Notes: generated by a model from the sequence alone, not told the origin. A DNA stretch of 64,000 bases from Arthrobacter alpinus (GCF_001294625.1 NZ_CP012677.1:682001-746000), one strand, 5' to 3'. Shown: positions 16,921 to 26,214, counted from the first letter of the stretch. Numbers and translations are program-made.

Positions 16921-17772
16921 TCACAGCAGCTTGGTTCCTGCGCAGGGGCCAAGCCGCTCAACGAGGAGTTTGACCATGGCGCCCATGCGAAACCGCTCCG
17001 GAACCCACGGCGTCAGCCCAAGATCGTATAGCGGTTGTGCCGTAACCGGGCCCACAGCGACTGGGTGTACGCCGGTTACCAGTGCCTGTATGAAGCTCTC
17101 GCGCAGCCCACTTTCCTGGGCCACGCTGAGGACCGCGTCAAAGGCTGGGGCGCTGGTGAAGGTGACGGCGTCGAGTTCGTGCGCACAGACGGCAGAGATG
17201 AGCTGGCTGAGCCGATCCCCTTCCTGGGCGCTGACCCAGCGGTAGGGGCTCACTGTCAGTACGACGGCGCCGGCCGAGCTGAGCGTTGCACGTGAACTTG
17301 CGTCGGTGGCACCGTGGAGCTGCAGGGCCACCGTTCTTCCCGCCAGATCCCCGCCACCCACCCCGTTGCGGATCACCAGCTCGGTGAGGGCCGACGTCGT
17401 CTCATCCGGGCTGATTCCCACATCAGCGAGCCCATATGCCCGTGCCGCGCCCCGTGCCTTGGGCCCGCGGACGTACAACTGTGTGGCGCACAAAACTCCT
17501 AGCAGGTCTTGTTCAAGCCCGGCCGCCGCAGCGGAATCGACCCAGCGTCGCAGCCCGTAGGCGGTGGTCAACATCACGATCTCCGGCTTGGCGGCAATGA
17601 TGGCACAGGTTTCGGCGAGCAACTGTGCGTCGTCCTGGACCGGGGCACTTTTTAGCGCCGGGGCGTGCAATACCGCGGAGCCATGACGCTCCAATGCGCC
17701 AATGAGTTCCTCCGCTTTGCGGTGGGCCGTGACACCGATGCGCCGCCCGGAAAGGGTTGGTGAAGAGGTCAC
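16921..17772 (-). CDS. hemD: uroporphyrinogen-III synthase family protein
   Basis: I chose GTG 17772, giving 283 residues, because it overlaps the phosphohexomutase stop as GTGA, typical of translational coupling; the upstream extension to 17895 lies inside that gene. HemD enzymes cyclise hydroxymethylbilane to uroporphyrinogen III in tetrapyrrole synthesis. Family features seen: RIGVTAHRKAEEL at the N-terminus, VMLTTAYGLRRWVD, the second-domain VTFTSAPAFDAV, and VAVGPVTAQPL near the C-terminus. The family is poorly conserved and no other heme gene is nearby, so a paralogue of uncertain role, as is common in Actinobacteria, is also possible. Confidence 0.78.
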   Translation of the reverse strand: MTSSPTLSGRRIGVTAHRKAEELIGALERHGSAVLHAPALKSAPVQDDAQLLAETCAIIAAKPEIVMLTTAYGLRRWVDSAAAAGLEQDLLGVLCATQLYVRGPKARGAARAYGLADVGISPDETTSALTELVIRNGVGGGDLAGRTVALQLHGATDASSRATLSSAGAVVLTVSPYRWVSAQEGDRLSQLISAVCAHELDAVTFTSAPAFDAVLSVAQESGLRESFIQALVTGVHPVAVGPVTAQPLYDLGLTPWVPERFRMGAMVKLLVERLGPCAGTKLL

Positions 17773-19598
17773 CCGTCGACGCCCAAGGCTTCTTTCAGAT
17801 CCGCCACCACAGCCGCCAGTTGTTCTTTCGCCGAAGCCTTCGCAGCAGCGAGATCGCGCCGGTTCGCGACGGGCCCAATGACTTCCATATAACATTTCAG
17901 TTTGGGCTCGGTGCCGCTGGGGCGCACGATGACCCGCGTAGCGTTCTCGGTCAGGTACAGCAGGCCATTGGTGGCCGGCAACTCCGGTGAGCCCGCTGAA
18001 AGATCGGTGAAATGGACCACCTCGGAGCCGGCAAGCTGGGCAGGGGGTGTGCGCCGCAGCCCCTCCATGAGGGTTCCCAGCATGTCCAGATCGCTGACCC
18101 GGAAACTGAGCTGCTCGCTAACATGGAGTCCATGCGCCAGCGCCAAATCATCCAGCACGTCAAAGAGTGTGCCGCCGGCAGCTTTTAGGGCAGCGGCCAT
18201 TTCCGCGACGAGCAACCCGGCGGACATGCCGTCCTTGTCGCGGACCACCTCCGGGGCAACACAGTAGCCCAGTGCTTCCTCATAGCCGTAGCTCAGGTGT
18301 GGGACACGGGAAATCCACTTAAAACCGGTCAGGGTTTGCGCGTGGTTGAAACCGGCGGCCTTGGCGATGCGAGCCAGCAGCCGTGAGGACACAATGGAAT
18401 TGGCAAACACGGGCTTGCCATTTGCGCCCTCACCGTTCTTGTCAGTGCCTGCACGCGTCTGGGTAGTGCCTGCACGCCCGCCCCTGGCTGCCAGGTGTGC
18501 GCCGAGCAGCGCCCCCACCTGGTCGCCATGGAACTTATACCATTGGCCGGTGGCCGGGTCCAGGGCCCCCACTGCTACTCTGTCGGCGTCGGGATCGTTG
18601 GCCAGCACGAGGTCGGCACCCACCTTCTCGGCGAGGGCGAACGCCAAATCCATGGCCCCGGGCTCCTCGGGGTTGGGGAAGGATACTGTGGGGAAATCCG
18701 GGTCCGGGGCGGATTGTTCGGCCACAGCGTGCAGATCCGTGAACCCGGCGTTGTGGAGCACGGCCAGGGCCGTGTCATTTCCCACCCCGTGCATGGAGGT
18801 GTGCACAATGCGCAGCTCGCGGTGCGGGAACGCGGCAGGGTCGCTCAGCCCGGTCATGGCCTGCTTGTAATTTTCCAGAACGTCCGGGCCCAGCACGGTC
18901 CAGCCACTGGTGGCGAGGGCGATGTTGCCCGTATCGCCCGCCTCGTCGGTTGCGGAGAAGTCCGCAATGTGCGCGGCGATCTGGGCATCATGCGGGGCCA
19001 CGATCTGCACGCCGCGGGCTTCCGGGGCTACGGACCGACCGCCCAAGTACACTTTGTAGCCGTTGTCTTTTGGCGGGTTGTGGCTGGCCGTAACCATGAC
19101 GCCGGCCTCGCAGTCCAGGGCCCGGACGGCAAAGGCGAGGATGGGGGTGGGCAGTGCCTGCGGCAGCAGGAAAGTCTTGATCCCGGAGGCGGCAAAAACG
19201 GCCGCCGTCTCTTGGGCAAAGATTTCCGAGTTGTGCCGGGCGTCGTAGCCCACCACGGCCCGGGGCTGGTAGAAGGTACCGGCGTCGTCCGCGTTCGCCA
19301 GAGCATTAAGGTGGGCGGCCACACCGGCGGCAGCACGGCGCACCACCACCGTGTTCATGCGGTTCGGGCCCGGACCCATGACCGCACGTAACCCGGCCGT
19401 ACCAAATTGCAGGTTGCCGGAAAAGCTGTCCGCCAGCTCCGCCGCGGCTTCCGGGGAGTCCGAGGCGGCAATCAAGTCGCGCAGTTGCGCGGCAGTAGCC
19501 GGGTCGGGGTCATGGCCCGCCCATTGTTCGGCGGCGGCCTTCAGGGCCGCCATCTCGAGTGCGGCGTTGGACTCGGAAGCGTCATTGGAATGTCTCAC
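17769..19598 (-). CDS. phosphomannomutase/phosphoglucomutase
   Basis: A 609-residue alpha-D-phosphohexomutase that moves phosphate between C6 and C1 of hexoses, feeding nucleotide-sugar synthesis. The active-site phosphoserine loop is TASHNPPKDNGYKVY (near 170), the metal loop is NDPDADR (near 335), and the phosphate-binding C-terminal motif is RPSGTEPKLKCY. About 20 extra residues rich in Gly/Thr/Asn follow the metal-loop domain (near 390), outside the core motifs. The start is GTG 19598 with no clear ribosome-binding site. It shares a 4-base overlap with the hemD-like gene. Sugar preference between mannose and glucose cannot be told from motifs; the longer form resembles PgcA/ManB of Gram-positives. 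Confidence 0.92.
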   Translation of the reverse strand: MRHSNDASESNAALEMAALKAAAEQWAGHDPDPATAAQLRDLIAASDSPEAAAELADSFSGNLQFGTAGLRAVMGPGPNRMNTVVVRRAAAGVAAHLNALANADDAGTFYQPRAVVGYDARHNSEIFAQETAAVFAASGIKTFLLPQALPTPILAFAVRALDCEAGVMVTASHNPPKDNGYKVYLGGRSVAPEARGVQIVAPHDAQIAAHIADFSATDEAGDTGNIALATSGWTVLGPDVLENYKQAMTGLSDPAAFPHRELRIVHTSMHGVGNDTALAVLHNAGFTDLHAVAEQSAPDPDFPTVSFPNPEEPGAMDLAFALAEKVGADLVLANDPDADRVAVGALDPATGQWYKFHGDQVGALLGAHLAARGGRAGTTQTRAGTDKNGEGANGKPVFANSIVSSRLLARIAKAAGFNHAQTLTGFKWISRVPHLSYGYEEALGYCVAPEVVRDKDGMSAGLLVAEMAAALKAAGGTLFDVLDDLALAHGLHVSEQLSFRVSDLDMLGTLMEGLRRTPPAQLAGSEVVHFTDLSAGSPELPATNGLLYLTENATRVIVRPSGTEPKLKCYMEVIGPVANRRDLAAAKASAKEQLAAVVADLKEALGVDG

Positions 19599-19651
19599 CA
19601 GATAAATCTAGCCCCACGTGTCCTATTCTGCTCCATGCGTCGCATGACGGC

Positions 19652-19703
19652 GGCGCAGAACACTGTTCTGCGCCACGGCCGCACCGGGCGTGGCGCAGAA
19701 CAG
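19652..19703. repeat. palindromic repeat, left side of nuclease gene
   Basis: An 11-bp perfect inverted repeat with a single central base (arm GGCGCAGAACA) spans 19652-19674. It is followed by ACGGCCGCACCGG and a third copy of the arm at 19692-19703. The layout matches the element after the nuclease gene, with a paired base change in the arms. Confidence 0.8.
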
Positions 19704-19804
19704 TCCGTGGCGATGAGTCCTCCACAGGGCAGCTGGAGCCGGGCCTGTCCACAATTGGTGCGACGGGGCTGCCGCCGCGGCTGTTTTCGGTTCAGGCTGG
19801 AATC

Positions 19805-20647
19805 ATGACTTCCACAACCAGCGCCAGGAACCAGGCCGTTGCGGCCGCAATTTCTCAGTTTGGCAAGGTCGCGAGGCTGCGCGAGCTACTGGCGCTGGGC
19901 ATCTCCACCCGCCAGCTCAGGGGCGCCGTTGAACAAGGCACTGTGGTGCAGGTGGCACGTGGCCACTACGGGCTGCCGGGGGTGAGCTCGATGGACATCC
20001 ATCTCGCCAGTTATCAGGCGCGGCGGACATGTCTGAGCCGGGTTTCGGAGTTGGGTCTGTGGCAATTGCATGAGCCGGAAAAGGTCCATGTGGCGGCGGC
20101 GCATGGACGCCCGATTCCCGGATGTGTGGTGCACAAACGTCCTGCCGGTCAGACGCTGATGGGGATCTTGCGCCAGTGCGTGGCTTGTGGCTCCGAGTTG
20201 GAGGGGCTCATCACCCTTGAATCGGCCGTGGTGGCAAAGATGTGCACCATCTTTGACCTGCAGGTGGAATTCACGCGGCGCGGTGACAGGGCTGCCCGCG
20301 CAATCGTGGAGATGATCGACCCGCAATCAATGGCCATAACAGAGACCGTGGGTAGATATCACCTCAGGATGGCCGGGCACAACGTCCAGGGCCAGGCCTA
20401 TGTGAGGAATGCAGGGCACCTGGACCTGTTGGTCGACGGCGTGCTCGGCGTCGAAGTCGATGGGAGAGAGTTCCATGACACTGAGAACGGCTGGCGCGAA
20501 GACCTGCGCCGGGACACCATGTATGTTCTGCGCGGCGTCTGGCGGCTGCGGATTCCCGCCGAAGTGGTGCTCTACCACCCGGAAATCATGCTGGCTTGGG
20601 TGTCACAGGCCCTGGCCATGATCCGTTCTGCGCCACGGCTAAGGTGA
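19805..20647 (+). CDS. AbiEi-like HTH plus DUF559 nuclease-like protein
   Basis: A 280-residue protein. The N-terminus (FGKVARLRELLALGISTRQL, then a short wing ending GHYGLPG) resembles the winged-helix domain of AbiEi-type antitoxins. The C-terminus (LDLLVDGVLGVEVDGREFH and then WRLRIPAEVVL) resembles DUF559, a Vsr-like PD-(D/E)XK nuclease fold with the Asp, Glu and His residues present. Such proteins are scattered, often multi-copy, in actinobacterial genomes and their role is not established. No AbiEii-type toxin is adjacent, so this is not a classic toxin-antitoxin pair. ATG 19805 was chosen as the first codon of the recognisable domain. Palindromic repeats flank it, and its last codons lie within one of them. 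Confidence 0.8.
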   Translation: MTSTTSARNQAVAAAISQFGKVARLRELLALGISTRQLRGAVEQGTVVQVARGHYGLPGVSSMDIHLASYQARRTCLSRVSELGLWQLHEPEKVHVAAAHGRPIPGCVVHKRPAGQTLMGILRQCVACGSELEGLITLESAVVAKMCTIFDLQVEFTRRGDRAARAIVEMIDPQSMAITETVGRYHLRMAGHNVQGQAYVRNAGHLDLLVDGVLGVEVDGREFHDTENGWREDLRRDTMYVLRGVWRLRIPAEVVLYHPEIMLAWVSQALAMIRSAPRLR

Positions 20648-20704
20648 CGGCGGCGCACAACACTGTTGTGCGCCACGGCCGGACCGGACGGCGGCGCACA
20701 ACAG
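20625..20704. repeat. palindromic repeat, right side of nuclease gene
   Basis: The palindrome at 20652-20674 has arm GGCGCACAACA, identical to the left copy except that G is replaced by C, matched by the complementary change in the other arm. It is followed by ACGGCCGGACCGG and a third arm at 20693-20704. A partial unit (GTTCTGCGCCACGGC) at 20625-20639 lies inside the 3' end of the nuclease gene. Confidence 0.8.
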
Positions 20705-20711
20705 AATGGAA

Positions 20712-21527
20712 TTACAGCCGGGCGATGATCTCCGCCAGCAGCTTGGAGATGCGGGGCCCGGCAGCCTGGCCGGCCGCAATCACCTCGGCATGGCTGAGCG
20801 GGACCGAGCTGATGCCGGCCGCCAGGTTGGTCACCAGCGAGATGCCAAACACCTCCATCCCGGCGGCACGGGCGGCGATGGCCTCCAACGCCGTGGACAT
20901 GCCCACCAGGTCGGCACCAATCCGCTTCGCGTACTGCACCTCGGCCGGGGTCTCGTAGTGTGGGCCGGTGAACTGGGCGTACACGCCCTCATCCAGGGAC
21001 GGGTCCACCTCGCGGGCCACCTCACGCAACCGCGCCGAATAGAGGTCCGTGAGATCCACGAACGTGGCGCCCTCCAGCGGCGAGGTGGCCGTGAGGTTGA
21101 TGTGGTCGCTAATCAACACCGGTGTCCCTGGCGTCCAAGCCTCGTTGAGGCCGCCGCAGCCGTTGGTCAACACCAGGGTTTTGGCTCCTGCGGCAGCGGC
21201 GGTGCGGACTCCGTGCACCACGGCCCGGACGCCCTTGCCCTCATAGAAGTGGGTGCGCGCGCCAAGCACCAACACATTCTTGCCGCCCGGGGTGCGGATG
21301 GAAGTCAGGGTGGCGGTGTGGCCCACTACTGCGGGGGCGAAGAACCCCGGTACGTCGGCGGCATCCACCACGGCGGTGGTCTCGCCAATGAGGCCTGCCG
21401 CCTCGCCCCATCCGGAGCCCAGCACCACGGCTATGTCATGGAAGGGCACGCCGGTGTGCTCGGCAATGTAGGTGGCGGCCTCGCGGGCCAGATCGGTGGG
21501 GTCAGATAAAAAATGAAGGTTAGTCAC
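20712..21527 (-). CDS. purine nucleoside phosphorylase
   Basis: A 271-residue trimeric-type (class II, PNP/MTAP family) enzyme that splits inosine and guanosine with phosphate. Seen: VVLGSGWGE phosphate loop, the [11 protein letters not shown] motif, GPHYETPAE, and VGMSTALEA near the C-terminus. GTG 21527 precedes the conserved start of the fold; GTG 21584 would add 19 unconvincing residues. Neither has a good ribosome-binding site, so a leaderless transcript is possible. It is divergent from lpdA with 85 bases between starts and works upstream of deoC in nucleoside salvage. Confidence 0.93.
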   Translation of the reverse strand: MTNLHFLSDPTDLAREAATYIAEHTGVPFHDIAVVLGSGWGEAAGLIGETTAVVDAADVPGFFAPAVVGHTATLTSIRTPGGKNVLVLGARTHFYEGKGVRAVVHGVRTAAAAGAKTLVLTNGCGGLNEAWTPGTPVLISDHINLTATSPLEGATFVDLTDLYSARLREVAREVDPSLDEGVYAQFTGPHYETPAEVQYAKRIGADLVGMSTALEAIAARAAGMEVFGISLVTNLAAGISSVPLSHAEVIAAGQAAGPRISKLLAEIIARL

Positions 21528-21612
21528 GGATTCAACATACAGGGCACAGGCGCCGTCAGTACATGGGGGGAGAAGTTGGTGCACAGCACAAGCTAAGGAA
21601 GAATGAACTATT

Positions 21613-23040
21613 GTGACGAGCTCTCAAGATCCATTCAAGCCCTTTGCAGTTCCCAGCCTAGCGATCCTCGGCGGTGGCCCGGGTGGCTACGAGGCAGCGA
21701 TGGTGGCGGCCTCCATGGGCGCGCAAGTGACCATAGTCGAGCGTGCCGGGCTGGGCGGCGCGGCCGTTCTGACCGACGTCGTGCCCTCAAAAACCCTCAT
21801 CGCTACAGCCGAAGCCATGAACCGCAGCGTCGATTCCACACAACTGGGCGTCGACTTCAACGGCCCCGACGGCAACCCCAAAACCGCCATGCGCGCCAAC
21901 TTGCAGCAGATCAACGAGCGGGTGATGCGCCTTGCCCGCGAACAGTCGAGTGATATTCGCCGCGGATTGGAAGCCGTTGGTGTGCGCATCGTGATCGGCA
22001 CCGGCAAGATGCTGGATGCGCGCACCATTGAAGTCGATCGTGGCGAAACCACGGAGATCATCCAGGCTGACGCCGTCCTGATCGCCGTGGGTGCCCACCC
22101 GCGCGAGCTCGCCACGGCGAAACCCGACGGTGAGCGCATCCTGAATTGGACGCAGATTTACGATTTGCAGGAACTGCCGGAGGATCTGATCGTGGTCGGC
22201 TCGGGCGTCACGGGCGCCGAGTTCGCCTCCGCCTTCAACGGCCTCGGCTCTAAGGTCACCTTGATTTCCAGCCGCGAGCAGGTGCTGCCGGGGGAGGACT
22301 CCGACGCCGCGGCAGTGCTGGAGGACGTCTTTGCCCGCCGCGGACTGCGTGTGCTCTCACTGTCCCGCGCCGAGAAGGTCGAACGCACGGACAACGGCGT
22401 CATTGTCACCTTGGGTGATGGCAGCAAGGTCACCGGCACGCATTGCCTGGTGTGTGTCGGTTCCATCCCCAACACCGGGGGGATTGGCCTGGAGGCTGCC
22501 GGGGTTGAGCTGACACCCAGCGGACACATCAAGGTCGACGGCGTCTCGCGTACGAGTGCGCCCAACGTGTACGCCGCCGGCGACTGCACGGGCGTCTTCG
22601 CGCTGGCCTCCGTTGCCGCCATGCAGGGACGGATTGCCGTGGCCCACCTGATCGGTGACGGCGTGCGTCCCCTCAAGCTGACCCAGGTGTCCTCGAACAT
22701 CTTCACCTCGCCGGAGATCGCCTCCGTGGGCGTCACCGAGGCTGATCTGGAATCCGGGAAGTACCAGGGCGACGTGGTCAAGCTCTCCCTGCAAACGAAC
22801 GCCAGGGCCAAGATGCGCGGTGTCAACGACGGCTTCATCAAGATCATTGCCCGCAAGGGTTCTGGCACCGTCATTGGCGGTGTGGTGGTTGGTGCCGGGG
22901 CCTGTGAGTTGATCTTCTCGATCGCCTTAGCCGTGACACAGAAACTGCACGTCGACGACGTCGCCAACACGTTCACGGTGTACCCGTCGCTGTCGGGGTC
23001 CATCTCCGAAGCTGCCCGCAGGCTCCACGTGTACGTGTAA
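21613..23040 (+). CDS. lpdA: NAD(P)H-quinone dehydrogenase, LpdA type
   Basis: A 475-residue flavoprotein disulfide-reductase family member. The FAD-binding motif [10 protein letters not shown] is near residue 20, a second Rossmann motif ([12 protein letters not shown]) near 195, and AGDCTG near 320. The redox pair CxxxxC is missing: the equivalent segment reads [15 protein letters not shown]. That loss is characteristic of the mycobacterial LpdA (Rv3303c-like) group, which reduces quinones with NAD(P)H instead of acting in dehydrogenase complexes. The usual C-terminal His-Glu pair is also not visible. The start is GTG with AAGGAAG upstream. Substrate is inferred from the group. Confidence 0.88.
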   Translation: MTSSQDPFKPFAVPSLAILGGGPGGYEAAMVAASMGAQVTIVERAGLGGAAVLTDVVPSKTLIATAEAMNRSVDSTQLGVDFNGPDGNPKTAMRANLQQINERVMRLAREQSSDIRRGLEAVGVRIVIGTGKMLDARTIEVDRGETTEIIQADAVLIAVGAHPRELATAKPDGERILNWTQIYDLQELPEDLIVVGSGVTGAEFASAFNGLGSKVTLISSREQVLPGEDSDAAAVLEDVFARRGLRVLSLSRAEKVERTDNGVIVTLGDGSKVTGTHCLVCVGSIPNTGGIGLEAAGVELTPSGHIKVDGVSRTSAPNVYAAGDCTGVFALASVAAMQGRIAVAHLIGDGVRPLKLTQVSSNIFTSPEIASVGVTEADLESGKYQGDVVKLSLQTNARAKMRGVNDGFIKIIARKGSGTVIGGVVVGAGACELIFSIALAVTQKLHVDDVANTFTVYPSLSGSISEAARRLHVYV

Positions 23041-23055
23041 TTCTTGAGCTGTTGG

Positions 23056-23090
23056 AAATGGACCTTCGCCCAGTGGGTGGGGGTCCATTT
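23056..23090 (+). terminator. terminator of lpdA
   Basis: A 9-bp stem (AAATGGACC and complement) with a 17-base loop ends in TTTTCG, 15 bases after the lpdA stop. Confidence 0.65.
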
Positions 23091-23243
23091 TCGTATCCCC
23101 GCGCATCCCCAAACTGTCCGCATGGTGGCGCGAATTGTCCAGTAGGTGGACTTTTTGGGTATTGTGGACGGGCATCATCGTCTAACGCCGTCGCCTCGTA
23201 TCGGGTTACCCATCTCTGATACGGCCAAAGAGAAAGCCATCCC

Positions 23244-24668
23244 ATGAGCACTCCCCACGAAGCGGAGCCAATGGAGATCTCAGCAGTGCAGATCCCCCAA
23301 GCAAACAGCCGAGGGCGGGTCATTGTCGCCAGCCTCATTGGTACCACCGTTGAGTTTTACGACTTCTACGTGTACGCCACGGCAGCCGTGCTGGTCTTCC
23401 CGGCACTCTTCTTCCCCAACGCCGACGCAGCCACGGCTCTGCTGAGCTCCTTTGCCATCTTCGGTGTGGCGTTCGTCGCCCGGCCGTTGGGCTCCGTCGT
23501 GTTCGGCCACTTTGGTGACAAGGTGGGCCGCAAGGGGACCCTGGTGGCATCCCTGCTGACCATGGGTATTGCCACGTTCCTGATTGGTTGCCTGCCGACG
23601 GCGCTTGTGCCCGGCTGGGTGTTCTGGGCACCGGCACTGTTGGTGGTCATGCGCTTCATGCAGGGCCTAGCACTCGGCGGCGAGTGGAGCGGCGCGGCCC
23701 TGCTGGCCACCGAGAACGCCCCTGCCGGCAAGCGCGCCATCTGGGGAACCTTCCCGCAGCTGGGCGCACCCATCGGCTTTATCCTGGCCAACGGCATCTT
23801 CCTGGCCCTGAGCTTTGGCCTGAGTGCCGAGCAGTTCCAGTCCTGGGGCTGGCGCATCCCGTTCCTGCTCAGCGCCGTCATGGTCATTGTGGGCCTGTAC
23901 GTCCGCCTGAAGCTGGTTGAAACCCCGGCGTTCCAGCAGGTCATCGACCAGGGAGAAGTCTCCAAGCTGCCTGTGGGCCGCGTGTTCAAGACCAGCTGGC
24001 GGCCCCTGATCCTTGGGACCTTCGTCATGCTGGCCACGTATGTCTTGTTCTACCTGATGACCACGTTCACACTGTCCTACGGCACCACCCCGGCCACCAT
24101 TGAGGCGGCCAAGGCCAAGGCCGTGGCTGCCGGCAAGCCCATGACGGCCGACGCCATCGCCTCGTGGGTACCCGGACTGGGCTACACGCGCAATGAGTTC
24201 CTGATCATGCTGATCATCGGTGTCGTGTTCTTCGGCATCTTTACACTCGTCTCCGGTCCGCTGGCCGAGAAGTTCGGCCGCCGCAAGACGCTCCTGTGGG
24301 TCACCGGTGGAATCCTAGTCTTCGGCCTAACCTTCGTGCCGCTGTTCGGTGCCGGCCTGGTGGGCGTCATGGCGCTGCTGATCATCGGCTTCACCCTGAT
24401 GGGCCTGACCTTCGGCCCCATGGGTGCGCTATTGCCGGAGCTGTTTCCGACCAACGTCCGCTATACAGGGTCGGCCATCAGCTACAACATGTCCAGCATC
24501 CTCGGCGCAGCCGTGGCACCGTTCATCGCGGTGGCACTTTGGCAGTCCGCTGATGGCAGCCCTGTCCTGGTAGGCGTTTACCTCTCCGCCATGGCGGTGC
24601 TGACCCTGATCGCGCTGGTGATCATGAAGGAAACACGCGACTTGGAGTACACCTCCAACGTCAGCTGA
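23244..24668 (+). CDS. MFS transporter, metabolite:H+ symporter (MHS) family
   Basis: A 474-residue membrane protein with 12 predicted helices. The first helix motif GTTVEFYDFYVY, GHFGDKVGRKGTL between helices 2 and 3, and MQGLALGGEWSGA are hallmarks of the MHS branch (ProP, ShiA, citrate and alpha-ketoglutarate carriers). It is expected to import an organic acid or betaine with protons; the substrate cannot be told. A weak AGAGAAAG precedes the ATG. It is a single gene with lpdA's terminator upstream. Its own probable terminator stem is split by the insertion sequence just downstream. Confidence 0.9.
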   Translation: MSTPHEAEPMEISAVQIPQANSRGRVIVASLIGTTVEFYDFYVYATAAVLVFPALFFPNADAATALLSSFAIFGVAFVARPLGSVVFGHFGDKVGRKGTLVASLLTMGIATFLIGCLPTALVPGWVFWAPALLVVMRFMQGLALGGEWSGAALLATENAPAGKRAIWGTFPQLGAPIGFILANGIFLALSFGLSAEQFQSWGWRIPFLLSAVMVIVGLYVRLKLVETPAFQQVIDQGEVSKLPVGRVFKTSWRPLILGTFVMLATYVLFYLMTTFTLSYGTTPATIEAAKAKAVAAGKPMTADAIASWVPGLGYTRNEFLIMLIIGVVFFGIFTLVSGPLAEKFGRRKTLLWVTGGILVFGLTFVPLFGAGLVGVMALLIIGFTLMGLTFGPMGALLPELFPTNVRYTGSAISYNMSSILGAAVAPFIAVALWQSADGSPVLVGVYLSAMAVLTLIALVIMKETRDLEYTSNVS

Positions 24669-24752
24669 CGCACTCTGCAAACGCTCCCACAATGAACTGC
24701 TCCCTGAAAGTTGGACTGAATAATTCAGTACCTTACTTTCGGGGAGTTTTTC

Positions 24753-25244
24753 ATGCGTCCACATAGTTCATTGACAGCCGAGCAGCGGCTAGCTGCCGTC
24801 GATCTGTTTGAGGAAGGGTTTGGGTATCGCGCGGTATCCTCAAAGCTGGGAGTCAGCGCGTCGGCTATTTGCAAGTTGGAGAGTCGGTTCAAGATCTGGG
24901 GTAGAGCAGCATTGGAAATCAAACCAACTAGGCAGGTGTATTCCTTTGAGTTCAAGCTGGCGATTGTTCGCCAATATCTTGACGGTGAGGGGACGCGGCA
25001 GGACCTCGCCCGGATGCATCAACTCAGTTCTCTAGACCTCTTGCGAGCATGGATCCGCGCCTATCGGGACTTTGGTGAGGAGGGCCTGCGCTCCAAGGCC
25101 AAGGGCCGGCCCAAGTCTGTGACTAGGACCCCCTCGGTCGAAGTCAGTGAGTTGGAGAAGCTACGCCGCGAGAACGAGCGTCTGGCGGCTGAGAACGCCT
25201 ACCTAAAAAAAGTACGGGCCTTGAGGAACCAACCACGGCGCTGA
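24753..25244 (+). CDS. IS3-family OrfA (DNA-binding part of transposase)
   Basis: A 163-residue protein with two helix-turn-helix regions (about 8-45 and 68-105) and a C-terminal leucine-zipper-like helix (LEKLRRENERLAAENAYLKK). GGGGAG precedes the ATG. The coding sequence runs through the A7 run near its 3' end; a -1 slip there would fuse it to OrfB, as is established for IS3 elements. On its own OrfA usually limits transposition. Confidence 0.9.
   Translation: MRPHSSLTAEQRLAAVDLFEEGFGYRAVSSKLGVSASAICKLESRFKIWGRAALEIKPTRQVYSFEFKLAIVRQYLDGEGTRQDLARMHQLSSLDLLRAWIRAYRDFGEEGLRSKAKGRPKSVTRTPSVEVSELEKLRRENERLAAENAYLKKVRALRNQPRR
25205..25211 (+). other. A7 programmed -1 frameshift site
   Basis: Seven A residues followed by G. 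OrfB's frame is -1 relative to OrfA and is open from the A run to its GTG at 25256, so a slip here gives a fused OrfAB of about 430 residues. Confidence 0.8.
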
Positions 25245-25255
25245 AAGTCAGCGCC

Positions 25256-26095
25256 GTGATTGCCCTCAAGGCATCCCATTCCCTGCCCCTTTTGCTCCAA
25301 GCAGCGGGGTTGCCTCGTTCCACGTTCTTCCACCGCCAAGCGGCCCTGCAGACCCCTGACCGGCACGCTGAGCTTCGAGCCCAGATCCACGAGGCTTTCA
25401 TCCAAGCTAAGGGCCGCTACGGCCACCGGCGCATCCACGCGGTCCTGAAGCGCCAAGGCTGGCAGGTCGCACGCAAGACCGTGCTGAAGCTGATGCGTGA
25501 GGAGAACCTGGTCTGTAAGGTCCGTACCCGAAGCAAATATTCCTCTTACAAGGGCAAGGTCGGCAAGATCGCCGACAACCTTTTGAAACGAGAATTCGAT
25601 ACCGATGCGCCAAACACCACATGGGTGACCGACGTGACCGAGTTCAAGATCGCCGAGCGCAAGGTCTACCTCTCACCGGTGCTAGATCTGTTCGACCGCT
25701 CGATCGTTTCCTACTCGGTTTCCGAGTCGCCGACCGTTGCCTTCACCACCGAATCACTCATCGAAGCGATCGGCACCCTGGCGCCGGGCGAGGCCCCGAT
25801 GGTGCATTCAGACCAAGGATTTCAGTATCAACACTCCAGCTGGCAGAAGCTCCTCAGCGACGCCAAGATGGCCCAATCCATGTCGCGCAAGGGCAACTGT
25901 TTAGATAACTCGGTGATGGAAAACTTCTTCGGACACCTGAAGGAAGAGATGTTCCATCGCCAAAAATTCACCGGCATCGACGGGTTCCGCACGGAGCTGG
26001 ACGACTATATCCACTGGTACAACAATGACCGCATCTCGTTAACGCTGCAGTGCCTGAGTCCGATGGAATATCGGGCTCAGGCACTGGCCGCGTAG
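25256..26095 (+). CDS. IS3-family OrfB (DDE transposase catalytic part)
   Basis: A 279-residue frame with an HTH_21-like region (KGRYGHRRIH) followed by an rve integrase core. The catalytic triad is visible: Asp in WVTDVTEF, Asp in VHSDQGFQY, and Glu in DNSVMENFFGHLKEE. The ending YNNDRISLTLQCLSPMEY is typical of the IS150/IS3 groups. It is most likely made as the OrfAB fusion; the GTG listed here is simply the first in-frame start codon after the slip site. Confidence 0.92.
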   Translation: MIALKASHSLPLLLQAAGLPRSTFFHRQAALQTPDRHAELRAQIHEAFIQAKGRYGHRRIHAVLKRQGWQVARKTVLKLMREENLVCKVRTRSKYSSYKGKVGKIADNLLKREFDTDAPNTTWVTDVTEFKIAERKVYLSPVLDLFDRSIVSYSVSESPTVAFTTESLIEAIGTLAPGEAPMVHSDQGFQYQHSSWQKLLSDAKMAQSMSRKGNCLDNSVMENFFGHLKEEMFHRQKFTGIDGFRTELDDYIHWYNNDRISLTLQCLSPMEYRAQALAA

Positions 26096-26214
26096 ACTTT
26101 TATTTACCGAGTCCAAATTTCGGGGCCCAGTTCATTCAGTTGAGGGAGCGTTTGTCATATGTGGCTCGTTTGGTGAGGGACCATCAGGTGAAACACCCCT
26201 TAACGTGAGGGGGC

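Larger units (their letters stand above)
24693..26134 (+). mobile_element. IS3-family insertion sequence, 1442 bp, apparently complete
   Basis: Terminal inverted repeats of about 25 bp start with TGAACTG and end in TTGGACT on both sides, with about four or five mismatches. Two overlapping-frame genes encode an HTH/leucine-zipper OrfA and a DDE OrfB linked by a slippery A7 run. No clear 3-4 bp target duplication is visible (flanks CAA and TTC). Nothing appears broken, so it may be active. Confidence 0.92.
24678..26154. repeat. inverted repeat interrupted by the IS
   Basis: CAAACGCTCCC at 24678-24688 is the exact complement of GGGAGCGTTTG at 26144-26154. One mismatch further in, CAA pairs with TTG. 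Removing the IS leaves a 15-pair stem with one mismatch and a loop of about 5 bases, 9 bases after the MFS stop, probably its terminator or a REP-like unit. Confidence 0.75.

Noticed and set aside
24690..24695. Target-site duplication of the IS
   Set aside because: The bases left (CAA) and right (TTC) of the element do not match at 3 or 4 bp.
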